Shown: positions 7,984 to 16,197, counted from the first letter of the stretch. The stretch is 33,252 nt of DNA from Bacteriovoracaceae bacterium (GCA_023151145.1 JAKLJM010000004.1:1-33252); one strand, 5' to 3'. The notes: generated from the sequence alone by a model not told the origin. Numbers and translations: made by a program.

Positions 7984-8973
7984 ATGAAAAAAATGATGAC
8001 TGCTGCTCTTTTAAGTTCTGCTTTATTGACTCAAGCTACATTTGCTAGTGAAAAACCACGCAATAAAATGCTTGATAAAATGATGTATACAATCAATCAA
8101 GAAGTGAAAGTTAAAGGACCAGTTTTTAGAGATCAATCTTCTAAAGAAGAAAGAAATCAATATGGAACGGATATGGTTCGATTGATTTTGAAACGTGCTC
8201 ACTTAAAAGCTCAAAAATATCTAGAGGTGGATGACACTCAAGCTTATTATGCCTTCATGACATTGGCACTTACTGTTCCTCTACAGGAAGGACTTTATAT
8301 TCAATATCGTGGAGTTCAAGCAGATGTTTGTAACGTTGACGCCAATAGTGGCGAGTTGATTAAAAAAGCTGGTGAAACGACTCATGCAAATTTTGTTACT
8401 TACTTAATGGGGGGAGAGAAACCATTTATCGTACCATGTGAAAAAATCGATTCAAAAAAAGAGTTAACACAAATTATTCGTGGATATGATGGTTCTGATT
8501 TATCAGTTATGCAAGTATCAGTTCGTTGGCATTTTGATGATTTCTTAGCTAATAAAAAATTCGAAGACACAGTTCAAACTCTAGACTATGGGATCAATCA
8601 TTTAATGAATGGTTTTGAGCCTGTTTACAGAAATATCGGTGATTATAAGTGTATTGGTTCAGGTGGATTATTTAAGAAGAAAAAAGTTGATTATATTAAC
8701 TTAATTCGTGGAATTTGGGCCGGTAAATATAACTCAGGTTCTATTGCGAAAACGTGTAGATTTGCTGAGCTTAACTCTGAGTATAAGCACCACGATAAAG
8801 GATTTGAAAAGAATTTAAATAAAGTTTTAGATTTTAATGGTGTTATTGGTTCTGGTGGCGATTTAGATTTTAAACTAGCTGACGATGTTTCATTAGCAGT
8901 GAAAGAAGTTGTAGCAAACCTAAAAGATAAAACGAATAACCGTACAAACTTAGATAAGTTAATTGCAGAATAA
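7984..8973 (+). CDS. secreted lysozyme/lytic-transglycosylase-like protein (remote)
   Basis: Secreted protein of 329 residues. The track start at 7972 is not used: GGAGGAA at 7974-7980 lies just before ATG 7984, which opens a signal peptide (MKKMMTAALLSSALLTQATFA). I do not recognise the family outright, but three blocks line up in order with lytic-transglycosylase landmarks: ALTVPLQEGLYIQYRG with Glu102 where the catalytic ES motif would be (Gly replaces Ser), DLSVMQVSVRWH where GLMQ would be, and WAGKYNSGS where AYNAG would be. Four or more cysteines (116, 152, 223 and one near 259) could form disulfides in the periplasm. Next to an L,D-transpeptidase and a peptidoglycan-type deacetylase, a wall-cleaving role is plausible. 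The motif match is by eye and remote, so the function is a hypothesis. Confidence 0.55.
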   Translation: MKKMMTAALLSSALLTQATFASEKPRNKMLDKMMYTINQEVKVKGPVFRDQSSKEERNQYGTDMVRLILKRAHLKAQKYLEVDDTQAYYAFMTLALTVPLQEGLYIQYRGVQADVCNVDANSGELIKKAGETTHANFVTYLMGGEKPFIVPCEKIDSKKELTQIIRGYDGSDLSVMQVSVRWHFDDFLANKKFEDTVQTLDYGINHLMNGFEPVYRNIGDYKCIGSGGLFKKKKVDYINLIRGIWAGKYNSGSIAKTCRFAELNSEYKHHDKGFEKNLNKVLDFNGVIGSGGDLDFKLADDVSLAVKEVVANLKDKTNNRTNLDKLIAE

Positions 8974-9015
8974 TGAATTGTTAGATCGAGATTAAAGAAA
9001 ACATACGGATTTATT

Positions 9016-9891
9016 ATGAATATATTGAAAGATACAGTTGTTTGACTCGCCATCGTGACGGTTTTACTTGGAGGGGTTTAGGCCCTCCAAGAACCTGCAA
9101 CTGAAGAAGTTGTTGACACGGTTGCTACTGAGCCTGCTCCGACAATTGATCCTGTTTTGCGCGATAAAGAAATATTAGAGGCTCGCTTATCTGAAACAAC
9201 TGTCAATCATTCTGTTTGGGCTCTGATTAATAAATTTGATCAACCGGCTACGGCCGTTGTGACGAGATCTAATGCCAACGAGGTTGTGGAGGTTGCTCAA
9301 GACGTCGTTCAAGATCTAATGAAATGTCTTGATGTAGATTTCTGTGGCATGGAAAAAGATTCGTCAGAAGATCCTTATTTTGATCCTACAGGAACAGTTG
9401 CTCATAAAACCATTGAGCGCTCTCTTTCGTTACTTAATGAAGCTATTGTTTTAGATCCTACATTGAAAGAAAATTTGAATCTCGATTTACTGGAAAGAAT
9501 TTCTGAAATACCTAGTGAGAAGATTCAATCCTTAGTTTCTGATCTTGTTCCGGAAAGATCAGATGAAGTTGCTAAAGTTCAATCTTCATTGGCAAAAAAT
9601 ACTGAAGGTAAGTCTCGGACACAATTATTGTTGAATATGTCCAAAGATAAAAAATTAGATCGTTCTGAAATGGTTAATTTATTACAGAAAACATTTTCAG
9701 AGTCTGATGCTTACACTGTTATTAATGTTCTAGAGAGTTTGCCAAAGTTCAATCTAAATGAAGATGAACTGGCAAGAACAACCGTCTATCTTTGTCGATT
9801 TAAAGTCGATGGATATGAACATAACTGGAAAGCAGTTAAAAAGAATGTCGAAAAAGTATTTGCTGATTTTTCTAAAATTTGTAATGAGTAA
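9016..9891 (+). pseudogene. unknown secreted protein with two in-frame stops in its signal peptide
   Basis: The ORF track shows 244 residues from a TTG at 9157, but the frame continues upstream to ATG 9016 through what is clearly a signal peptide: MNILKDTVV, TGA (9043-9045), LAIVTVLLGGV, TAG (9079-9081), then ALQEPATEEVV. Both stops fit single C-to-T changes from CGA and CAG, and GGVQA would be a natural cleavage site. The remaining 240 codons have no lesion. The mature part is acidic, mostly helical, with three or four cysteines, and matches no family I know. If translated from TTG 9157 it would be cytosolic, without an evident ribosome binding site. Probably a recent pseudogene in the secreted-enzyme block; it is followed 16 bases later by the deacetylase. 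Confidence 0.65.
9067..9091 (+). repeat. perfect 9-bp hairpin with the TAG stop in its loop
   Basis: CTTGGAGGG (9067-9075) and CCCTCCAAG (9083-9091) pair perfectly around a 7-base loop that contains the in-frame TAG at 9079-9081. No T-run follows, so it is not a standard terminator for the gene upstream. It may be chance, a leftover regulatory hairpin, or a rho-related structure. Confidence 0.4.
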
Positions 9892-9907
9892 ATAAGGATA
9901 AATTAAA

Positions 9908-10781
9908 ATGAAAAGTTTAGTCGTTCTTGCATCACTTTTGATTGGATTATCTGCACAGGCGGAATTGAAAATTAAACAATTTCCTGATGATGGTCGTGAT
10001 TATCGTCCTGGAGTTGACTCGGGCTTTGAAACCTATCGAACAAAATCGATGCTTAATACTAAAAAAGTAGTGTTAACGTTTGACGATGGTCCACACATTA
10101 TCAATACACCAAAAACCCTAGACGTCTTAAAAAAGTATGGAGCTAAAGCGACATTTTTCGTTTTAACAGAAAATATTTCAGAAAAGACTATGCCAATAAT
10201 TAAAAGAATTGTTCAAGAAGGTCATATCTTGGCCAGTCACCATCATGATCATCAAAATAATAATGGTAAATCTGAAGCACAATATAAACAAGAATTAGAA
10301 AAAACAGTGACTCTTATTGCTGAATTGAATGCAAAATTTGGTGGATCGAACGAATTATATTACAGATTTCCTTACGGCGAATATGGATCTGGTAAATTAG
10401 ATTACCATCACTTTAATGTAATGAAAGAAGTTTCAAATAATGTCTTTCAAGAAAACTGTATCAACTTTGCCTTTTGGGATATTGATTCCTTGGACTGGCT
10501 TTCACCAATGTCTGAAAAAGATATTGTTTCAGCATTTAGATGGTGGAAAAGCTTATAATATGAAAAAAGGTCGCTTTAGCGGGAAATATAAAAAAGATGC
10601 ATATGAAATAACTCGTCCATACGGTGGTGGAGTCGTTCTTATGCATGATATTCATGAGAAATCGGTAATGGCTTTAGAACGTCTTTTACCAAGTTTAATA
10701 GATTCAGGTTACTCAATAGTGCCTATCAAAGAAATACAGGAATTTAGATTTGGCGAAAAATCATGCCAATTGAAAAAGTAA
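9908..10781 (+). pseudogene. polysaccharide (NodB-type) deacetylase, frameshifted
   Basis: Secreted carbohydrate deacetylase of the NodB/CE4 family, which removes acetyl groups from peptidoglycan or chitin-like sugars. It has a signal peptide (MKSLVVLASLLIGLSAQA) and all five family motifs: TFDDGP (Asp59, Asp60), the metal-binding SHHHDHQ, RFPYGEYG, WDIDSLDW and, in the second frame, VVLMHDIHEKS. The first frame ends at 10558 (TAA) after SAFRWWKSL; skipping the base at about 10538 restores the sequence SAF-DGGKAYNMKKG and continues to the TAA at 10781. One extra base near 10535-10540 therefore separates the active-site His from the rest. The site is not a homopolymer and no convincing slippery sequence is seen. 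It is either a young pseudogene or a sequence error. Bdellovibrio uses such enzymes on prey peptidoglycan; that role here is inference. Confidence 0.85.
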
Positions 10782-10838
10782 GTAAAATCACCCTGTATTT
10801 TTTACACATTTTTTAGTCTGTTCCAATGAATTTGATAT

Positions 10839-10872
10839 AACTACCTCAAATAATTTTCATTTTGAGGTAGTT
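10839..10872 (+). promoter_or_regulatory. perfect 12-bp inverted repeat over the ribosome binding site of the clan-CD gene
   Basis: AACTACCTCAAA (10839-10850) and TTTGAGGTAGTT (10861-10872) are perfect complements with a 10-base loop, ending one base before the ATG at 10874. The GAGG ribosome binding site (10864-10867) sits in the right arm. A -10-like TATAAC overlaps the left arm, so the dyad could instead be a DNA operator. No T-run follows, which argues against a terminator. Confidence 0.5.
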
Positions 10873-10873
10873 T

Positions 10874-12232
10874 ATGTCAGCGCTAAAAACAATTCCTTTT
10901 TTCTTAGTAAGTTTAAGTATTGCATTTTCAGCACTCGCTAAAAATACTCCATCAGCTAAAGAACGCAAACTTTATGTCGGTTCAAATTCGACAGAAGCGA
11001 TCTTAGAATTTAAAGGGCAAGTCGAATATGTAAGCTCGAAAGGCTCTACTCCACAAGCTTCGACCATGAAGAAACTTGTCTTAGAACAAATTGAATATAT
11101 GATTGGGCCAATGTCTTTAACTGAAATAACTGCTGTCCCAAAGGGGGATCATGTTATTTCAAATATCAAAATTGCTAAAAATGAAGGGAAAAAATTTTTA
11201 ATTGAGTATAACTATAAAGGAACTGCGGTAGTAGAAAATGGTCCTAAAAATAGTTATGATTTAGTTTTACCAATAAATCCAAGAACAATTTACGAAAAAT
11301 CTTTTATTGGTGACGTTAGTCCCTGTACGGACGATCATTATCAATCTGAGGGGGACTTTTGGTATTTCTGGTCGCCCGAAAGAGAGGGTTGTAAACTTAA
11401 AGTTGGCGTAGACTACAATATCGTAAAAGCCAAGATGACCAGAATTGAGAATACTAAAATTTCTTATCCTGAGTATCACAATTTAGTTAATGAAAATGGG
11501 AAAATTTCTATACATGTCCTATTTGGATTAGATGATCCTGAAAAAGGAAGAAATCCTTTAAAATCTTCAGATATCAATGCAGACAATTATAGAATCTTTA
11601 GAAATTATTTATTAAAAAACGGATTTACGGCCAAGGCCTGGAAAGAATCTGAAATAAAGGCTATCGCTAAAAGATTGGATGGTGCTACTCCTTTTGTTGA
11701 AACTCTAACAAAAGGAGCAATCGAATATCGTTTTTTCTTTGGCCCATCTGGTATTGATGAAGACGCTTTAGGTTTTCATTGGTTTTATAAAGATGCCATT
11801 GAAAATGCTTCGATCATGGTTTACGGTGGTCACTCTGGTTTAGGAGGACATTTAGATTTAGATTCTATTGAGTATAACCTAGGCGAGCCAATCGTTTTTA
11901 ATAAGAAACGTTATCAAATCTTTTTCTTTGATAGCTGTACTTCATATAAGTACTACAATACCAATTATTTCGAGCGTAAATCTACAGCAACTGATCCAAA
12001 CGGAACTAAGAAATTAGATATTTTTACAAATGGACTTTCAACTTATTTTCATGTGATGCCAGACTCCAATGCAGCATTAGCTCAAGCTATTGATAAAGCA
12101 GTTTCCTTAGCGCAGTCAGGGAAGGGCTTTGTGAGTTACCAGACATTGGCCAAACAAATTGATTCAGATAATTTATTTGGAGTTAATGGCGATGAAGATA
12201 ATGAAGCGCCAAAAGCATTTAAAGTAAAATAA
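10874..12232 (+). CDS. secreted clan-CD (caspase-like fold) cysteine peptidase-like protein
   Basis: Secreted protein of 452 residues with a signal peptide (cleavage near ALA-KNT). The first 250 residues are not recognised. In the C-terminal half the two signature strands of clan CD peptidases appear: SIMVYGGHSGLGG, a hydrophobic strand ending in His320-Ser-x-x-Gly, and YQIFFFDSCTSY, a hydrophobic strand ending in Asp-Ser-Cys355. Clan CD members (clostripain, gingipain, caspase) use a His-Gly/Ser and an x-Ala/Ser-Cys pair in just this way. The closest named families usually have Asp-Ala-Cys, so Ser is a variant. The His-Cys spacing of 35 is short for C11. The next gene carries the same pair of motifs. 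Peptidase activity is inferred from motifs only. Confidence 0.6.
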   Translation: MSALKTIPFFLVSLSIAFSALAKNTPSAKERKLYVGSNSTEAILEFKGQVEYVSSKGSTPQASTMKKLVLEQIEYMIGPMSLTEITAVPKGDHVISNIKIAKNEGKKFLIEYNYKGTAVVENGPKNSYDLVLPINPRTIYEKSFIGDVSPCTDDHYQSEGDFWYFWSPEREGCKLKVGVDYNIVKAKMTRIENTKISYPEYHNLVNENGKISIHVLFGLDDPEKGRNPLKSSDINADNYRIFRNYLLKNGFTAKAWKESEIKAIAKRLDGATPFVETLTKGAIEYRFFFGPSGIDEDALGFHWFYKDAIENASIMVYGGHSGLGGHLDLDSIEYNLGEPIVFNKKRYQIFFFDSCTSYKYYNTNYFERKSTATDPNGTKKLDIFTNGLSTYFHVMPDSNAALAQAIDKAVSLAQSGKGFVSYQTLAKQIDSDNLFGVNGDEDNEAPKAFKVK

Positions 12233-12240
12233 AGGCAATT

Positions 12241-13752
12241 ATGTTTAAAATATTTTTGGCAGTATTTTTATTTTTTCTCACACTGATACCATCTGTGGTA
12301 TCGGCCAACGAAAAAATTGAAACGGCCACGATGTTTTTTAATAATGATTCAAGCGAAGCTTATCATTTAGATGTCGATCGAAATGTTTTAGAGTTGGCAC
12401 GAAATGATTTCTCAAAAGAGATTAGTTTATCAATCGGAAGAAGTTTAAATTATTTTTCATATATTTATCGCCCAGAAGCTGCTAGCCGCTTTGTTTCTCT
12501 TAATTCGCTTTTTTATCAAGATTATTTTTCAGCAGATGCAAAAATTAAGGGAAGTTTACAAAAATTTCAGTCCCAGTTTTTTGAATCAGATTCAAAAGCC
12601 TTGCTAAAATTTCTAAAATTAAGTTTTAAAAACCCGCAATCTATAAAAATATTGTTTCTCTATGGACATGGAGTTGGAGCATTAGGCTTTAAAGATATAA
12701 TAACAAGTCAGATAAAAGAACAAATTTTGACTTGGTCTGAAGAGACGGGAATGAAATTAGACTTACTCGTTTTAGATTCTTGTTTTTTAGGAAATATTGA
12801 TTTTCTGTATGAAATGCGAAATGTTTCCCGATTTACTCTTGCTTCTCCTGAAGCGGAATTTTCCTCAGGTCAGCCATTTGACATGATTGATTCGTTACTG
12901 GAAGTTGATAACAAACATAGCTCTTTAAATCGTGAAGAAAGAGTCAGAAAAATAGCAGAAGAGATATTAAATAAGTTTCTCGCAAGTTATTCAACAGTCT
13001 TAAAGGGCAGAGAGCGACGTAATGTGGATAGTTCGAGTGCGATTTTTTCTTTGATTGATAATAAAAATTTATCTAAAGTTGTCTTGAGTCTTAAAAAAAT
13101 AAGAGTTTTTTTAGATCAGTTTTCTCAAAAAGAGCGAGAACTTTTTAATAAAAAAATAGTAAAGTTTCAAATGGAAAATCCTGATCTCATTGATTTTGGT
13201 GGGATGCTTGTTGTTTTATCTGAAATGGGATTAGTTGATCTTTCAAATGAAATTATAAAAACAAAAAAACTATTTGATCTTAGTTCTTCTGATTTTACCT
13301 CAATCTCTCCCCATGTTTCTTTAAAATCTCCCGCTGAAAATGCCATTTTAAAAATAGGGGTGAATGACTGGAGTGCACAGGAGATCGGGACTTTAGAAGC
13401 TGCCTTAGTTGGAAAAAGATATCAAAGATTTGAAACTTATTTTCTTGTTTCAGTCGATAAAAGCTTTCGAATTTACCCATTTTTGCCTCATATCTTAGAG
13501 TTTAATGCTCAGTGGGTAGATGTAAAGTCACATAAAGCACTCGGGACAGAAATAAAAGTAGTACGAACTTCAGATTTAAAAATACATCGTAATAAATCAT
13601 CCGGTCCTGTTTTGTTATTTGGTTTTACTGAATCGAAACGCGCTTATCAAAAAATCTATTCAGGTTTAGGGATCTCTCATCCTTTTAGGCCCATGCCAGG
13701 CTTTGATTATTTTGATTTAGAGTTTCAACAGACGACTAATTGGCTTAAGTAA
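12241..13752 (+). CDS. secreted clostripain-like (C11) cysteine peptidase
   Basis: Secreted protein of 503 residues with a long hydrophobic signal peptide (MFKIFLAVFLFFLTLIPSVVSA). The catalytic region resembles clostripain family C11: KILFLYGHGVGALGF with His143, then LLVLDSCFLGNIDFLYEMR with Cys181, followed by NVSRFTLASPEAEFSSG, which matches the C11 segment after the nucleophile where members read ASEE. Ser replaces the more common Ala before Cys. The C-terminal 250 residues are not recognised. It begins 8 bases after the previous gene with an AAAGG-type ribosome binding site, so the two are surely an operon. The pairing of two secreted clan-CD proteins suggests joint action on extracellular or prey protein; arginine specificity, as in clostripain, cannot be judged. 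Confidence 0.7.
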   Translation: MFKIFLAVFLFFLTLIPSVVSANEKIETATMFFNNDSSEAYHLDVDRNVLELARNDFSKEISLSIGRSLNYFSYIYRPEAASRFVSLNSLFYQDYFSADAKIKGSLQKFQSQFFESDSKALLKFLKLSFKNPQSIKILFLYGHGVGALGFKDIITSQIKEQILTWSEETGMKLDLLVLDSCFLGNIDFLYEMRNVSRFTLASPEAEFSSGQPFDMIDSLLEVDNKHSSLNREERVRKIAEEILNKFLASYSTVLKGRERRNVDSSSAIFSLIDNKNLSKVVLSLKKIRVFLDQFSQKERELFNKKIVKFQMENPDLIDFGGMLVVLSEMGLVDLSNEIIKTKKLFDLSSSDFTSISPHVSLKSPAENAILKIGVNDWSAQEIGTLEAALVGKRYQRFETYFLVSVDKSFRIYPFLPHILEFNAQWVDVKSHKALGTEIKVVRTSDLKIHRNKSSGPVLLFGFTESKRAYQKIYSGLGISHPFRPMPGFDYFDLEFQQTTNWLK

Positions 13753-13774
13753 TCTCATTTTTCCTAAAATTGCC

Positions 13775-13807
13775 TTAACTTCTAGTAAAGAATTCAGCTA
13801 TGATAAT
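13775..13807 (+). promoter_or_regulatory. possible sigma-70 promoter for the alpha/beta hydrolase operon
   Basis: TTAACT at 13775-13780 and TATGAT at 13799-13804 (or GATAAT at 13802-13807) are spaced 18 to 21 bases apart, about 30 bases before the ATG at 13836. The -10 is good and the -35 partial. Confidence 0.4.
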
Positions 13808-13835
13808 ACTGAATTATCTCAGCCGGGAGTCAATC

Positions 13836-14699
13836 ATGTTTATGGAAGAGAAACGTATCAAAATGCGTGATGGGGTCGAGCTTTATACTAAAGTTAAAGA
13901 AAACGGGAGTCCTGTTTGGATCATTGCCACACACGGTATTGGTGAACACCTGGGACGACATCAATATTTGTCAGACTTATTTGGACATGATTTTAATTTG
14001 TTTCAATATGATTTACGAGGCCATGGAAAATCTGATGGTAAAAAAGCTTATATAGACGATTTTTCTCTTTATATGGAAGATCTAAAAGAAATTATTCGTT
14101 TATTGTCTTCAAAATATCGAATGGAGAGATTTATTTTATTTGGTCACTCGATGGGGGCATTGATTACAGCGAGTTTTATGCAAAATTACGTGGAAGACAA
14201 TCATTATCCTGAAAGAGTGATTATTAATGCTCCTCCAGTCGGGGCACACGGAATATTAGATGTGGTGCTGAAAATTCTTCCGACTAAGCTAATCTCAGGT
14301 GCCGCTAATTTGCCTTATAGTGTGCCGGTTAAGGGGTTGGTTGATTTAAAAGCACTGTCGCATGATCCTAGAATTTTTGATAGCTACGTTAACGATGAGT
14401 TGAACGCCTTGAGTTTACATTCAAAGCTTTTACTGGAATTAGTAAAAACCGCCAAGATGACTTTTTCAAGACCACTACGAGTTCGATGTTCTGCTTATGT
14501 GACCTATGGAACCTCAGATCGAGTGGTTGGTTCTAAGGCCATTGAAGAATATTTTGATATGGTAGATAAGTCTTTTAACGTGAAAGCATTTGAAGGCGCC
14601 TATCATGAAATACATAATGAGATTGAAAAATATCGTAAGCCTTATTTTGATCATCTTAAAAGTATTTTTCAAGAAGTTCTCTATCCTGAAAATAATTAA
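13836..14699 (+). CDS. alpha/beta hydrolase, monoacylglycerol-lipase-like
   Basis: Cytoplasmic serine hydrolase of the Hydrolase_4/monoacylglycerol lipase group, about 287 residues. It has the oxyanion-loop motif ATHGIGEHLGRH, the strand and turn YDLRGHGKSDG, the nucleophile elbow FGHSMG with Ser105, the acid in TYGTSDRVV and the catalytic His in EGAYHEIHNE; all of the triad is present. No signal peptide is seen. The start is set at ATG 13836 because CGGGAG lies six bases upstream; the track start at 13800 overlaps the likely promoter. It is followed 14 bases later by the GAF-GNAT gene, probably in one operon. Substrate is likely a lipid monoester or lysophospholipid by family analogy, but is not fixed by the sequence. 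Confidence 0.85.
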   Translation: MFMEEKRIKMRDGVELYTKVKENGSPVWIIATHGIGEHLGRHQYLSDLFGHDFNLFQYDLRGHGKSDGKKAYIDDFSLYMEDLKEIIRLLSSKYRMERFILFGHSMGALITASFMQNYVEDNHYPERVIINAPPVGAHGILDVVLKILPTKLISGAANLPYSVPVKGLVDLKALSHDPRIFDSYVNDELNALSLHSKLLLELVKTAKMTFSRPLRVRCSAYVTYGTSDRVVGSKAIEEYFDMVDKSFNVKAFEGAYHEIHNEIEKYRKPYFDHLKSIFQEVLYPENN

Positions 14700-14713
14700 A
14701 AAAGGTTCATGCA

Positions 14714-15697
14714 ATGGAACAGTATTTATTAGCAGTTTACGATTGGGTTATTAAGGCAAAAGCTCTTAATCCAGAAGTCTGTTCTTGGATTGGGGTTTAT
14801 TTTAAGGAAAGTTATTTACATAATTTAGAGAGTACTGATTTAGTGTTGGGGCCTTTTATTGGAGAGCCTACAGAACACACGAGAATCCCCATTGATCGAG
14901 GAATGTGTGGTTTGGCCCTAAGAGAAGAACGAATTGTTAATCTTGATGACGTTCATTCTGATACCCGTCATATTGCATGTAGTTTAAAAACAAAATCTGA
15001 ATTAGTGATTCCTATCCAAAATCAAAGTGGGCAGTTTGTAGCTGAACTTGATATTGATAGCAATAGACTTGCTTCGTTTAGTAAAGAAATTGAAGATAAA
15101 TTTAAAAAACACTGTTTATCATTTCCCTTTAAAGAAGATTACATTCCTCTAAATCCCAAACTAACGATTGAATCAGATCGTTTAATTCTTCGTCCTATAT
15201 TGGAGTCAGATCTTCCGGCTATTTTTGACTATGCAAAAAGAGAAGATGTAGCAAAATTTGTAACTTTTAATGCTCACGAAACTTTAGAGGATACAAAGAA
15301 GTTTTTCCAATATGCTAAAAAAGAATATGCCAATGGTTTTATGGAACCATTGGGAATAACTCTCAAAGAAAATCCTCATTTAGTCATTGGTACCATTGGA
15401 TTAAAAACCAAAAGTAGTAAACATTTTTCAGCAGAATTTGGTTATGCTCTTCATCCAAACTTCTGGGGTCAGAATATTATGTCTGAAGCCTTAAAGACAT
15501 TTATTGATTATGCTTTTACTCATTTGCCTTATAATCGACTACAGGCCCATTGTATGGATGCAAACCTAGCCTCTGGTAGAGTAATGGAAAAAGCAGGAAT
15601 GAAATATGAAGGTACCTATCGAGAGGTTATGTTTGTAAAAGAAAAAATGCGCACACTTAAGTGTTATGCCATCCTAAAAAGAGAATGGAAAAAATGA
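14714..15697 (+). CDS. fusion: free-Met-R-sulfoxide-reductase-like GAF domain and GNAT acetyltransferase
   Basis: Two-domain cytoplasmic protein of 327 residues. Residues 1-140 are a GAF domain of the free-methionine-R-sulfoxide reductase type: CSWIGVYF, LVLGPFIGEP, RGMCGLAL, HIACSLKTKSELVIP and ELDIDSNRLASFS. In E. coli MsrC the cysteines are 84, 94 and 118; here Cys65 and Cys89 keep the 24-residue spacing of 94 and 118, while the position of Cys84 is His55. The domain may therefore reduce its substrate with altered recycling, or only bind it. Residues 150-327 are a RimJ/RimL-type GNAT (SDRLILRPILESDLP, FGYALHPNFWGQNIMSEAL, NLASGRVMEKAGMKYEG). A fusion of these two is unusual. The stop overlaps the ogt start (ATGA), so the genes are coupled. 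Confidence 0.85.
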   Translation: MEQYLLAVYDWVIKAKALNPEVCSWIGVYFKESYLHNLESTDLVLGPFIGEPTEHTRIPIDRGMCGLALREERIVNLDDVHSDTRHIACSLKTKSELVIPIQNQSGQFVAELDIDSNRLASFSKEIEDKFKKHCLSFPFKEDYIPLNPKLTIESDRLILRPILESDLPAIFDYAKREDVAKFVTFNAHETLEDTKKFFQYAKKEYANGFMEPLGITLKENPHLVIGTIGLKTKSSKHFSAEFGYALHPNFWGQNIMSEALKTFIDYAFTHLPYNRLQAHCMDANLASGRVMEKAGMKYEGTYREVMFVKEKMRTLKCYAILKREWKK

Positions 15698-16197
15698 TGA
15701 AGAACAAAAAACAACTAGAATCAAATATTGCAGAACATACTTTTGAAACGACGATTGGCTGCTTTTTAATAAAAGCGACAGATGAACATCTGGTTTATTT
15801 AGATTTTATTTCGCCGACAAAGCTAAAAGCAACGACAACATTAAAGCATCCCATTTTAAAAGATGCTGAAAAACAATTAAAAGAATTTATTGCTGGCAAA
15901 CGAACAAAGTTTGATCTTCCGTTAAAATTTGAAGGTACAGACTTTCAAAATAAAGTGTGGAAAGAGTTATTAAAAATACCTTTTGGTAAAACTGTTAGCT
16001 ACAAAGATTTAGCGATAAAAATGGGGGGAACTCGTTTTAGTCGTGCCGTCGGAGGTGCCGTCGGTAAAAATCCTCTAGCGGTTTTTATTCCCTGCCACCG
16101 TGTATTGGCTACCAATGGTAGTATTGGGGGCTTTTCAGGAGGTTTACCGATGAAAAGAAAATTACTAGCGATAGAAAATAAAGAAAGGGCCTTATAA
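15694..16197 (+). CDS. ogt: methylated-DNA--protein-cysteine methyltransferase
   Basis: Suicide DNA-repair protein that transfers the alkyl group from O6-alkylguanine to its own cysteine. The product of 167 residues has the family core: FQNKVWKELLKIPFGKTVSYKDLA, the helix-turn-helix region with RAVGGAVGKNPLAVF, and the acceptor motif IPCHRVL with Cys134, followed by GGFSGGLPMKRKLL. The track start (GTG 15661) lies within the previous gene; ATG 15694 or 15697 in the overlapping ATGATGA is preferred. The length fits Ogt/MGMT without an Ada regulatory domain. The stop codon lies inside a 20-bp perfect palindrome shared with the convergent M48 gene. Confidence 0.93.
   Translation: MMKNKKQLESNIAEHTFETTIGCFLIKATDEHLVYLDFISPTKLKATTTLKHPILKDAEKQLKEFIAGKRTKFDLPLKFEGTDFQNKVWKELLKIPFGKTVSYKDLAIKMGGTRFSRAVGGAVGKNPLAVFIPCHRVLATNGSIGGFSGGLPMKRKLLAIENKERAL

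Noticed and set aside
8691-9053. 120-aa minus-strand ORF
   Set aside because: It is a shadow of the lysozyme-like gene on the opposite strand; no ribosome binding site or family motif.
9157-9891. Simple cytosolic gene starting at TTG 9157
   Set aside because: No ribosome binding site there, and the same frame upstream encodes an obvious signal peptide apart from two stops.
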